A stretch of 64,000 nucleotides of DNA from VRUE01 sp044867645 (GTDB taxonomy: Bacteria; Actinomycetota; Thermoleophilia; Solirubrobacterales; 70-9). Position 1 is the first letter of the stretch; each line of letters starts with the position of its first letter. Positions 1 through 7,214 of this stretch are shown here, piece after piece. Made by a program: the position numbers and the translations under genes. Where the stretch lies: NCBI GenBank assembly GCA_044867645.1, contig JBIOVI010000011.1, positions 1 to 64,000 of the forward strand, given 5' to 3'. Under the pieces are notes generated by a model that was not told the DNA's origin, did not search any database, and was given only the letters and a program-made list of their open reading frames with translations.

Positions 1-18
1 GAGGTCCATATGGACCTC
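1..18. repeat. Perfect 18-bp palindrome
   Basis: GAGGTCCATATGGACCTC reads identically on both strands. It lies 20 bases past the stop of the minus-strand glycosyltransferase, so in that transcript it could form a 7-bp stem with a 4-base loop. No T-run can be seen because the window ends here. It may be a terminator stem or a protein-binding site. Confidence 0.4.
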
Positions 19-37
19 TATTCACCGGCACGTCCCC

Positions 38-970
38 TCAGGAGCCTCGGCGGCGCCGGCGCAGTGCCAGCGCTTCGCGCAGAGAGATGTCGAGCAGGGC
101 GTCCTCGTCGATCGGACGACGCCCCAGGCCCGCGCTGTCGCGCCAGCCGCGCAGGCGGCCGCCGATTCCCTTCGCGGTGCGGTCGGCGAGGACTTGGCCA
201 GCGCAGATCGCTCCCTCCGCGACCAGCGCGCGCAACGCCCGGTCCGGGCGCGACATCACGCCGTAGCGGCGCAGCATGTAGCCGCGACCCCAGCCGGTGC
301 GAGCGTACTTCTCGCCGCTCCCCGCCCCGAGGCTTGCCGAGTAGGCGTGCAGCGCCCGCGCCTCGCCGGCGAGGCGGCAGCGAGCCCCCGCGGCGCGCAA
401 CCGCAGCGCCAAATCGAGGTCCTCGTAGTAGAGGAAGATGCGCTCGTCGAAGCCGTCGGCGGCCTGGAACGCGTCGAGCTTGTAGAGGGCGGCACCGCCG
501 GTCGGCCCGAGCGGCGCCGGCGCTCGCAGGGCCGCCGCGAGCGGCTCGCCATGGAGGTAGTCGAAGCCCATCAGGGTGCGGTCGGCGACGACACCGGCGG
601 AGTCGATCGACCCCGGTGCCGCCTCCTGGACAAGCACCCCGGCGACGCACTCGGCCCCCTCCGCCGCCGCGTCGAGCAGGGCCTCGGCGAAGCGCGGCTC
701 GCACTCGACGTCGTTGTTGAGCAGGATCACCGGGTCGGCCGGCAGCTCCGCGACGGCGCGGTTCAGCGCCCTGCCGAAGCCGAGGTTCTGACCCAGCTCC
801 AGCAGCGAGACCTCGGGGAATTGCTCGCGCAGCAGCTCCCCGGTGCCATCCGCCGAACCGTTGTCGACGACCACCACGTCGGTGGGGCGGGTCTGCTCTT
901 GCAGGCTCCGCAGCGTCTTTCCAAGACGCTCGCGGCCGTTATAAGTGGGGATGTAGATGGCGGGTCGCAT
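38..970 (-). CDS. Glycosyltransferase family 2
   Basis: 310-residue protein, a single GT-A domain. It shows the family-2 N-terminus (IYIPTYNGRERL, residues 5-16), VVVVDNGSADGT (32-43), an NND triad at 85-87 in place of the DXD metal/nucleotide site, and the acceptor-side YYEDLDLALR (181-190) typical of rhamnosyltransferase-like GT2 enzymes. It probably adds a sugar to a lipid-linked envelope glycan at the inner membrane face. The ATG at 970 is chosen because the family fold begins immediately after it and the divergent rfbA starts only 33 bases away. Next to the dTDP-rhamnose operon, a dTDP-rhamnose donor is likely but not shown. Confidence 0.85.
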   Translation of the reverse strand: MRPAIYIPTYNGRERLGKTLRSLQEQTRPTDVVVVDNGSADGTGELLREQFPEVSLLELGQNLGFGRALNRAVAELPADPVILLNNDVECEPRFAEALLDAAAEGAECVAGVLVQEAAPGSIDSAGVVADRTLMGFDYLHGEPLAAALRAPAPLGPTGGAALYKLDAFQAADGFDERIFLYYEDLDLALRLRAAGARCRLAGEARALHAYSASLGAGSGEKYARTGWGRGYMLRRYGVMSRPDRALRALVAEGAICAGQVLADRTAKGIGGRLRGWRDSAGLGRRPIDEDALLDISLREALALRRRRRGS

Positions 971-1003
971 GAATTTCCGGCGCAGTAGGGTTGCAGCCTC
1001 GCA

Positions 1004-2080
1004 ATGAAGCCCTTGAAGGGATTGATTCTCTCGGGCGGGGCCGGTACGCGCCTGCGCCCCATCACCCACACCTCGGCGAAGCAGCTCGTGCCCGTCGCCA
1101 ACAAGCCCGTGCTCTTCTACGGGATCGAGGCGTTGGTCGACGCCGGGGTGGAGGAAATCGGGATCATCATCGCGCCGGAGACCGGCGAGGAGATCCGCGA
1201 GGCTGCCGGCGACGGCTCGGCTTTCGGCGCCGAGATCACCTACATCGTCCAGGACAAGCCGGCCGGGCTTGCCCACGCGGTGCTGACCGCCGAGGAGTTC
1301 ATCGGCGACTCGCCCTTCGTCATGTACCTCGGCGACAACCTGCTGGCCGACGGCCTGCGCGGCCTCGTCGCGACCTTCCGCGAGTCCGGCCCCGACGCGC
1401 TGATCCTGCTCACTCCGGTCGAGGACCCCAGCTCCTACGGCGTCGCTGAGCTCGACGGCGACCACGTCGTGCGCCTGATCGAGAAGCCCAAGGACCCGCC
1501 CTCCAACCTGGCCCTGGTCGGCGTCTACCTCTTCCAGCCGGCGATCTTCGAGGCGTCACGTGCGCTGGAGCCCTCATGGCGGGGAGAGCTGGAGATCACC
1601 GAGGCGATCCAGTCCTTGATCGAGGACGGCCACAAAGTGCAGTCGGAGGTGGTCAGCGGCTGGTGGAAGGACACCGGTCAGCTCGCCGACATGCTCGAGG
1701 CCAACCGGCTGGTCCTGGAGGAGGTCGAGACCCGCATCGACGGCGAGGTCGACGACGCCTCGCGGGTCGAGGGCCGGGTCGTGGTCGAGGCGGGCGCCAA
1801 GCTGACCGGCTCGGTCGTGCGCGGCCCGGCGGTGATCGGCGCCGGAGCCCAGATCGAGGACGCCTACGTCGGGCCCTACACCTCGATCGGCGAGGACGTG
1901 CGGATCTGCCGCTCCGAAATCGAGCACTCGATCGTCCTCTCCGGCTCTGTCGTGCAGGACCTCGGCACGCGGATGGAGGCGAGCCTGCTCGGCCGCGAAG
2001 TGAAGCTGACCCGCAGCGAGGGGATGCCGAAGACGCTGCGGATGCTGGTCGGCGACAAGTCCGAGATCAAGATCATCTGA
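1004..2080 (+). CDS. rfbA: Glucose-1-phosphate thymidylyltransferase (long form)
   Basis: Makes dTDP-glucose from dTTP and glucose-1-phosphate, the first step of dTDP-L-rhamnose synthesis in the cytoplasm. The 358-residue protein has the nucleotidyltransferase signature GGAGTRLRP (11-19), the substrate segment SAKQLVPVANKP (24-35) and the metal-binding YLGD (108-111). From about residue 245 a left-handed beta-helix tail of hexapeptide repeats follows (for example VRGPAVIGAGAQIEDAYVG). That tail marks the long StrD-type class rather than the roughly 290-residue RmlA of enterobacteria. It is the first gene of a four-gene operon; rfbD follows after 13 bases. Confidence 0.92.
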   Translation: MKPLKGLILSGGAGTRLRPITHTSAKQLVPVANKPVLFYGIEALVDAGVEEIGIIIAPETGEEIREAAGDGSAFGAEITYIVQDKPAGLAHAVLTAEEFIGDSPFVMYLGDNLLADGLRGLVATFRESGPDALILLTPVEDPSSYGVAELDGDHVVRLIEKPKDPPSNLALVGVYLFQPAIFEASRALEPSWRGELEITEAIQSLIEDGHKVQSEVVSGWWKDTGQLADMLEANRLVLEEVETRIDGEVDDASRVEGRVVVEAGAKLTGSVVRGPAVIGAGAQIEDAYVGPYTSIGEDVRICRSEIEHSIVLSGSVVQDLGTRMEASLLGREVKLTRSEGMPKTLRMLVGDKSEIKII

Positions 2081-2093
2081 TGGGCCGGGCGCG

Positions 2094-2948
2094 ATGAAGA
2101 TCCTGGTCGCTGGCGCGGCCGGCATGCTGGGGCGCGACGTGATGCTCGCCGCCGGCAACGCCGGTCACCAGGTGGTCGGCTTCGGCCACGCCGAGCTGGA
2201 CGTCACCGACGCCGGCGGGGTCAGCGCGAAGTTCGAGGGCGAGCGTCCCGATGTCGTCATCAACTGCGCCGCCTGGACCGACGTCGACGGCGCCGAGGGG
2301 GCGGAGGACGCGGCGACCGCAATCAACGGGGCGGGGGCCGGCAACGTCGCCGCCGCGGCCGCCGCGGTCGGCGCCTCGGTCGTCTACGTCGGCAGCGACT
2401 ACGTCTTCGACGGCAGCAAGGGGGCACCCTACGTCGAGACCGACCAGACCGCGCCCCTCTCCGTTTACGGCCGCAGCAAGCTGGCCGGGGAGGAGGCGAC
2501 CCGCGCTGCCAACAAGCGCCACTTCGTCGTTCGCTCGGCCTGGCTCTTCGGCACCGGCGGAGCCAACTTCGTAGAGACGATGCTGCGGCTCGCCGCCGAC
2601 CACGGCGAGGTCCTGGTCGTCCGCGACCAGGTCGGCTCACCGACCTACACCTGGCACCTCGCCTACGGGATCGTGCGACTGATCGAGGGGGTCGAGTTCG
2701 GCATCCACCACATGGCTGCTGGGGGCGCCTGCTCCTGGTACGAGTTCGCGCGCGAGATATTCGAGCAGGCGAACGTTGAGTGCAAAGTGATGTCTGGAAC
2801 TACCGAGATGCTCGGTCGCCCGGCCCCTCGGCCGGCCTACTCGGCGCTGGCGAGCCAGCGCGAGCACGCGATCGAGCTGCCCTCCTGGCAGGACGGGTTG
2901 GCTGCCTACCTCGCTCAGCGCCGCGCCGAGGCGGAGGCCCCCGCATGA
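2094..2948 (+). CDS. rfbD: dTDP-4-dehydrorhamnose reductase
   Basis: Reduces dTDP-4-keto-L-rhamnose to dTDP-L-rhamnose, the last step of the pathway. The 284-residue extended SDR has the Rossmann glycine motif GAAGMLG (7-13), GSDYVFDG (100-107) and the catalytic pair Tyr125/Lys129 in YGRSK. Its stop overlaps the start of rfbB by four bases (ATGA), which implies translational coupling. Placing the reductase second, before dehydratase and epimerase, does not follow the biochemical order but keeps all four enzymes in one transcript. Confidence 0.93.
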   Translation: MKILVAGAAGMLGRDVMLAAGNAGHQVVGFGHAELDVTDAGGVSAKFEGERPDVVINCAAWTDVDGAEGAEDAATAINGAGAGNVAAAAAAVGASVVYVGSDYVFDGSKGAPYVETDQTAPLSVYGRSKLAGEEATRAANKRHFVVRSAWLFGTGGANFVETMLRLAADHGEVLVVRDQVGSPTYTWHLAYGIVRLIEGVEFGIHHMAAGGACSWYEFAREIFEQANVECKVMSGTTEMLGRPAPRPAYSALASQREHAIELPSWQDGLAAYLAQRRAEAEAPA

Positions 2949-3928
2949 AGATCCTCGTCACCGGCGCCGCGGGCTTCATCGGCTCCACCTACGTGCGCCT
3001 GATCGGCGACGAGCACGAGGTAAGGGTGCTCGACAAGCTCACCTACGCGGGCCGTCGCGAGAACCTTCCCGAGGGCACCGACCTGGTGGTCGGCGGGATC
3101 GAGGACCCAACGGTCGTGCGCGAGGCGATGGAGGGCTGTGACGCTGTCGTCAACTTCGCCGCCGAGTCCCACGTCGACCGCTCGATCGACGACCAGGACG
3201 CCTTCGCCCGCACCCACGTGATCGGCACCGGCACCCTGCTCGACGCCGCCCGCGAACTCGGTCTGGGCCGTTACCTGCAGGTCTCCACCGACGAGGTCTA
3301 CGGCTCGATCGAGTCGGGCTCCTTCACCGAGACCTCCCCGATCGACCCCTCCTCGCCCTACTCGGCGACCAAGGCGGCCGGCGACCTGCTCGTCTCCGCC
3401 CATGTCCATACCTACGGTATCGAGGCCTCGATCGTGCGCGGCTCCAACAACTACGGCCCGCGCCAGTACCCGGAGAAGCTGATCCCACTGACCGTCCTCA
3501 ACGCGGTCCACGGCGACCCGCTGCCGGTCTACGGGGACGGTCGCCAGGTGCGCAACTGGCTCTACGTCGAGGACTTCTGCCGCGGCATCCACACCGTGTT
3601 GATGAAGGGCCGCGCCGGTGAGGCCTACAACGTCGGCGGTCCCGACGAGTGCGAGAACATCGAGGTGGTGAAGCGGGTGGTCGAGCTGACCGGTGCCGAC
3701 GAGGGGCTGATCGAGTACGTCAAGGACCGACCCGGCCACGACCGTCGCTACTCGCTCTCCTCCGAGAAGCTGCGCGACGAGCTCGGCTGGGAGGCGCAGG
3801 TCCACTTCGCCGAGGGTCTCGAACGCACCGTGCAGTGGTACCGCGACAACGAGGAGTGGTGGGGCCCGATCCGCTCCGGGGAGTACCGCGAGTACTACGA
3901 AAAGCAGTACGGCAAAGCGCTGCGCTGA
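2945..3928 (+). CDS. rfbB: dTDP-glucose 4,6-dehydratase
   Basis: Converts dTDP-glucose to dTDP-4-keto-6-deoxyglucose using tightly bound NAD+. 327 residues, normal for RmlB. Visible are the GAAGFIG nucleotide-binding loop (7-13), the catalytic STDEVYG (114-120, Asp116/Glu117) and YSATK (139-143, Tyr139/Lys143), plus the substrate segment RGSNNYGPRQYPEKLIP. The ATG at 2945 sits in the ATGA overlap with rfbD. A longer frame extends upstream, but the conserved N-terminus begins at this ATG. Confidence 0.95.
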   Translation: MKILVTGAAGFIGSTYVRLIGDEHEVRVLDKLTYAGRRENLPEGTDLVVGGIEDPTVVREAMEGCDAVVNFAAESHVDRSIDDQDAFARTHVIGTGTLLDAARELGLGRYLQVSTDEVYGSIESGSFTETSPIDPSSPYSATKAAGDLLVSAHVHTYGIEASIVRGSNNYGPRQYPEKLIPLTVLNAVHGDPLPVYGDGRQVRNWLYVEDFCRGIHTVLMKGRAGEAYNVGGPDECENIEVVKRVVELTGADEGLIEYVKDRPGHDRRYSLSSEKLRDELGWEAQVHFAEGLERTVQWYRDNEEWWGPIRSGEYREYYEKQYGKALR

Positions 3929-4476
3929 TGCCGGAGCGGTTGCCGACGAAGCTCGACGGAGTCGTCCTGCTCGAGCCGCAGGTCCACGGCGACGAGCGCG
4001 GCTTCATGGTCGAGACCTACCGCCGCGACGCCTGGGCCGAGCTCGGCGTCGACGTCGAGTTCGTCCAGCACAACCACTCGCGCTCCTCGAAGGGGACCCT
4101 GCGCGGCCTCCACTTCCAGACCGAGCCGGGCCAGGCGAAGCTGGTTCGCTGCCCCCGCGGGGCGATCTTCGACGTTGCGGTAGACCTGCGCCGCGACTCG
4201 CCGACCTACGGTCAGTGGGAGGGGTACGAGCTCGACGACCGCTCCCACCGCCAGCTCTTCGTCCCAGCCGGCTTCGGCCACGGCTTCGCCGTGCTCAGCG
4301 AGGTCGCCGACGTCGCCTACCTGCTCTCCAATCTCTACGACCCGGCGACCGAGGCCGGCATCGCTTGGGACGACCCCGACGTCGGCGTCGAGTGGCCCGT
4401 CGATGACCCGCTGCTCAGCGAGCGAGACAAAGAGGCGCCACGGCTGACCGAGGTCGCCGATTCACTCCCGTTTTGA
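3928..4476 (+). CDS. rfbC: dTDP-4-dehydrorhamnose 3,5-epimerase
   Basis: Epimerises C3 and C5 of dTDP-4-keto-6-deoxyglucose to the L-configuration. The 182-residue RmlC cupin has HGDERGFMVETYR (20-32), TLRGLHFQ with the catalytic-base His62 (57-64), PAGFGHGF (113-120) and Tyr137 in SNLYDP, the usual acid. The ATG at 3928 shares one base with the rfbB stop (TGATG), so translation is coupled. It closes the operon; the next 335 bases carry no protein gene. Confidence 0.94.
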   Translation: MPERLPTKLDGVVLLEPQVHGDERGFMVETYRRDAWAELGVDVEFVQHNHSRSSKGTLRGLHFQTEPGQAKLVRCPRGAIFDVAVDLRRDSPTYGQWEGYELDDRSHRQLFVPAGFGHGFAVLSEVADVAYLLSNLYDPATEAGIAWDDPDVGVEWPVDDPLLSERDKEAPRLTEVADSLPF

Positions 4477-4558
4477 CACTGAAGTCAAACGGAAGTGAAA
4501 ATCTAGTGTGGCAAATTGACGGTTTTACTGTTTGGCCTGAAATTTTCACTGTAGTGTC
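4475..4558. repeat. AT-rich nested inverted repeats after rfbC
   Basis: GACACTGAAGT (4475-4485) faces ACTGTAGTGTC (4548-4558), 9 of 11 matching. Inside, AGTGAAAAT (4494-4502) faces ATTTTCACT (4542-4550) exactly. The stretch is much AT-richer than its surroundings and overlaps the candidate promoter at 4516-4543. It may be an operator for that promoter or part of a terminator for the rhamnose operon. Confidence 0.45.
4516..4543 (+). promoter_or_regulatory. Candidate sigma-70-type promoter
   Basis: TTGACG at 4516-4521 matches the -35 consensus at five of six positions. Sixteen bases later TGAAAT (4538-4543) matches the -10 at four of six. Transcription would start near 4550, just before the structured segment ending in the terminator at 4760-4786. 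No protein gene follows, so any product would be a stand-alone RNA. Confidence 0.4.
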
Positions 4559-4565
4559 GCTGGCA

Positions 4566-4656
4566 GGAGGGTGAAGGGTATGGGTGTGCCCAGGCAGGTG
4601 ACATCTGTCATGTCCGGCCTGACCAGTTGGATCCGGTTCGAGTCCGGCGCCCTCCG
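4566..4656 (+). other. Degenerate class-II tRNA-like cloverleaf
   Basis: The acceptor GGAGGGT (4566-4572) pairs with GCCCTCC (4649-4655), followed by a G discriminator. The T-loop TTCGAGT on a 4-bp stem is canonical. GGCAG/CTGTC (4593-4597, 4605-4609) forms an anticodon stem with loop GTGACAT, which has U33 and a GAC triplet. CCGGC/GTTGG can form a long variable arm. Against a working tRNA: no U8, only a 3-bp D-stem, no normal D-loop A14/A21, and a valine anticodon on a class-II shape. It could be a tRNA relic or a mimic. Confidence 0.3.
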
Positions 4657-4759
4657 CATAACGACCGCTGGAGCGGGATCGAGAAGGGGCAGTGCCGTGG
4701 TACCCTAGGGACACAGATGTCAGCTGCCTGCGGGAGTGGTTTCCCGCTTCGCCAGACTC

Positions 4760-4786
4760 GACCCGCTTCGGCGGGTCTTGTCATTT
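4760..4786 (+). terminator. Rho-independent-like terminator
   Basis: GACCCGC TTCG GCGGGTC forms a perfect 7-bp stem with a UUCG-type loop, followed by TTGTCATTT. On the plus strand it would end the candidate RNA (or rfb read-through). The other strand has no T-run. Confidence 0.65.
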
Positions 4787-4811
4787 CAGGGACCGATGCC
4801 CTGGGATGTCG

Positions 4812-5687
4812 CTAGCGCCCGCGCACGGCGGTTATCGTCAAGCTCGTCGCCAGTTTGGCGCCGATCCCCACGTAAACGGCGGCGTTGAGCAGCGGGTTTT
4901 GCTCCGGTGCGTCGAAGCGGCGGTAGAAGCGAGCCATGCCGCGGTGGAAGGCGATCTCCTGCCGAGGCGCCCGCCGGCCGCCGCTGGAGCCGCCCTTGAC
5001 GTGCAGGGCGACTCCGGCCGGCTCGTAAAAGACCCTCCAGCCAGCTTGCCAGAAGCGGCGGCACCAGTCGAGGTCCTCCATGTAGAGCCAGTAGCCCTCG
5101 TCGAGCAGGCCGACCTCGCGGATCGCCTCGGCCCGGCAGAGCATGAAGGCGCCGTTGACGGCGTCGACCTCGCCCGCCTCGTCGTCGCCGAGGTGGGTCG
5201 CGCGGTACTGGCTCAGCGCTCCGGAGGCGCCGTCTGAGCGGCCGATCCCGGTGAAGTGGGCGAGGGCGCTGAGCGGGGTGGGGAAGGAGCGCTTGCAGGC
5301 GTGGTCGAGCTCGCCGGACTCGGTCAGGAGCTTGATCCCGACCATCCCGATCCGCTCCTCCGAGCGCAGCCGCGCCAGCGCCGCGTCGAGGGCGCCGGCG
5401 TGGACCTCGGTGTCCGGGTTCAGCAGCAGCACCGCCTCCGCCTCGTTCTCGCGCAGGACGAGGTTGTTGGCCGCGGAGAAGCCGATGTTGTCGCGGCGCA
5501 GCAGGCGCACCGCCGGGAACTCTCGCTCGACCATGTCCGGGGTCGAGTCGGCGCTGCCGCTGTCGACGACGGTCACCCGCATCTCGCCGCTCGCCGGATG
5601 CCCCTGCAGCGATGCCAGGCAGCGGCGCAGCAGCGCCTCGGCCCCGTGGCTGACGATGACGACCTCGAGGTCGAGCGAGCCGGTCAC
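4812..5687 (-). CDS. Rhamnosyltransferase-like GT2 glycosyltransferase
   Basis: 291-residue GT-A enzyme of the WbbL/rhamnosyltransferase type. Motifs: VVIVSHGAEALL near the N-terminus, VVDSGSADST (40-49), LLLNPDTEV (87-95, the donor/metal site), VNGAFMLCR (177-185) and the late acidic motif MEDLDWCR (203-210). A hydrophobic C-terminal stretch may sit on the membrane. It is the last of three co-directional minus-strand genes (polymerase, sugar transferase, GT2), with 9 bases separating it from the sugar transferase. Since dTDP-rhamnose is made next door, it probably adds rhamnose to the lipid-linked repeat unit; the acceptor is unknown. Confidence 0.87.
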   Translation of the reverse strand: MTGSLDLEVVIVSHGAEALLRRCLASLQGHPASGEMRVTVVDSGSADSTPDMVEREFPAVRLLRRDNIGFSAANNLVLRENEAEAVLLLNPDTEVHAGALDAALARLRSEERIGMVGIKLLTESGELDHACKRSFPTPLSALAHFTGIGRSDGASGALSQYRATHLGDDEAGEVDAVNGAFMLCRAEAIREVGLLDEGYWLYMEDLDWCRRFWQAGWRVFYEPAGVALHVKGGSSGGRRAPRQEIAFHRGMARFYRRFDAPEQNPLLNAAVYVGIGAKLATSLTITAVRGR

Positions 5688-5696
5688 GCGGTGTCC

Positions 5697-7214
5697 TTAG
5701 TAGGCGCCGTCGCCGCGGACGATCGCCGCCGGGGTGCGCAGCAGGATCGCCAGGTCGCCGGCTACAGAGATGTTGTCGAGGTAGTCGCGCTCCATCGCCA
5801 GCCGCTCCTCGAAGGTGAGGTCGGCGCGCCCGTAGACCTGCATCGGCCCGGTCATCCCCGGCTTGACGGCAAGGCGAAGGCGCTGGCGCTCGTCGTAGAG
5901 GGCGACCACCGCCTCCTCCTCGGGCCGCGGGCCGACCAGCGACATGTCGCCCTTGACGACGTTGATGAACTGGGGCAGCTCGTCGAGGCTGTAGCGCCGC
6001 AGTCGGCGACCGGCCCCGGTGATGCGGGGATCGTCGGCGATCTTGAAGGCGGGCTCGTCGAGCTTCTCCAGGTCGACCAGTTCGCCCAGCTGCTCCTCGG
6101 CTCCCTGCACCATGGTGCGGAACTTCAGCACCGTGAACGGCACGCCGTCCTTGCCGACTCGCCGCTGCCGGAAGAGCACCGGCCGTCCCGAGTCGAGCAG
6201 GATCAGCAGGGCGATCGCCAGCAGGAAGGGTGAGGCGAGCAGGAGCAGCGTGCCGCCGATCGTCAGGTCCATCGCCCGCTTCAGCGCGACGGTCGAGCGG
6301 GGCGGGTCGGAGAAGCGGAAATCGAGGACCGGCAGCTCGGCGAGTCGGTTCAGCTCGATCCCGGGTCCCAGCAGGCCGAAGTGCTGGGGGAGGAAGGTCA
6401 GCGACAGGCCGGCCGCCTTGCACTCCTCGATCAGCCGCTCCGCTGCCGGCTCGCTCATCTCCTGCTCGGTGACGATCGCCCGCTCTACCGCGCACTCCCT
6501 TGCTACCCGTGAGATGTCGGCGATCGAGCCAAGTCTGGCAAGCCCCCCAGGGACCGCTCCGCTGCCCTCTTCGCCGCGCGGTGAGAGATAGCCGACCAGG
6601 TGCAGGCGGGTCTCCGGATGGGTCGCCACGCGGCGCGCCACGATCGCGACTGCCGCGGCAGGCCCGACCACGATGCCGATGGCGCTGCCCGCCAGCCGGT
6701 GCCAAAAGAAGCGCAGCACGGCCCGCGAGGCGAAGCTGCCCAGCAAGGCGCCGACCCCGATCGCGATCGCGCTGGGGGCGGCCAGCGGTCCGACCGGGCT
6801 TAGCGCCAGCAGCCCGTCGAGCGCCAGCGTTCCCAGCACCGCCGCGGAGACCAGGCTGGAGAGCTCGTCGAGCGTGCTGTGGCGAATCCGGCGGTGGTCG
6901 TTGTCGTAGAGCCCGTGCAGCTTCAGCACCACGATCCATACCGGACTGAACATCGTCGCCCAGAAGAGCGTGCCGATGTCCGTCTGCGGGCTCGCCGCGG
7001 TTACCACGCACAACGTCCCCACGAGGGTGAGCCAGTCGCCGGTGGCAAGCAGGCGGCGCAGCAGCGAGCCGCGTCTCTTCGCCCCCGCTGCCCCCGTCAG
7101 CCCCAGCCGCGCCGCGACGTCGGTGCGGCCAGCGGGCGGCGCCCCCGGCGGAGCCGGCGCGTGGGTCTTCCGGGGTGCGGTCTCCTGAGCGTTTCGGGTC
7201 ATGTCGTCGCTCAC
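5697..7214 (-). CDS. Polyprenyl-phosphate sugar-1-phosphate transferase (exopolysaccharide initiating enzyme)
   Basis: Transfers a sugar-1-phosphate to undecaprenyl phosphate, starting repeat-unit assembly at the inner membrane. About 505 residues: a Pro/Ala-rich N-terminus, about five membrane segments, a CoA-binding-like middle region, and from about residue 300 the bacterial sugar-transferase domain (a membrane helix, then FRQRRVGKDGVPF, LKFRTM, and KPGMTGPMQVYGR near the end). The GTG at 7214 is chosen because it makes a 4-base GTGA overlap with the upstream gene's stop; ATGs at 7241, 7226 and 7202 are alternatives. The architecture is that of the WcaJ/CpsE family. Confidence 0.88.
   Translation of the reverse strand: MSDDMTRNAQETAPRKTHAPAPPGAPPAGRTDVAARLGLTGAAGAKRRGSLLRRLLATGDWLTLVGTLCVVTAASPQTDIGTLFWATMFSPVWIVVLKLHGLYDNDHRRIRHSTLDELSSLVSAAVLGTLALDGLLALSPVGPLAAPSAIAIGVGALLGSFASRAVLRFFWHRLAGSAIGIVVGPAAAVAIVARRVATHPETRLHLVGYLSPRGEEGSGAVPGGLARLGSIADISRVARECAVERAIVTEQEMSEPAAERLIEECKAAGLSLTFLPQHFGLLGPGIELNRLAELPVLDFRFSDPPRSTVALKRAMDLTIGGTLLLLASPFLLAIALLILLDSGRPVLFRQRRVGKDGVPFTVLKFRTMVQGAEEQLGELVDLEKLDEPAFKIADDPRITGAGRRLRRYSLDELPQFINVVKGDMSLVGPRPEEEAVVALYDERQRLRLAVKPGMTGPMQVYGRADLTFEERLAMERDYLDNISVAGDLAILLRTPAAIVRGDGAY

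Larger units (their letters stand above)
4551..4786 (+). ncRNA. Candidate structured non-coding RNA
   Basis: About 236 bases with no convincing reading frame, between a promoter-like site and a terminator hairpin, and facing the end of a minus-strand gene. It can fold as a tRNA-like cloverleaf (4566-4656), a GCGGGA/TCCCGC hairpin (4730-4747) and a terminator. CAGGTGACATCTGT (4595-4608) is complementary at 13 of 14 positions to ACAGATGTCAGCTG (4713-4726). That pairing would break the cloverleaf's anticodon arm, so two exclusive folds are possible. It matches no RNA family I recognise (not tmRNA, SRP RNA, 6S or RNase P by visible motifs). Confidence 0.4.

Noticed and set aside
4681..4710. T-box-like string TGGTACC before a terminator
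   Set aside because: The match to the T-box core is partial, the specifier region is not evident, and no gene follows on the plus strand; the next gene runs the other way.
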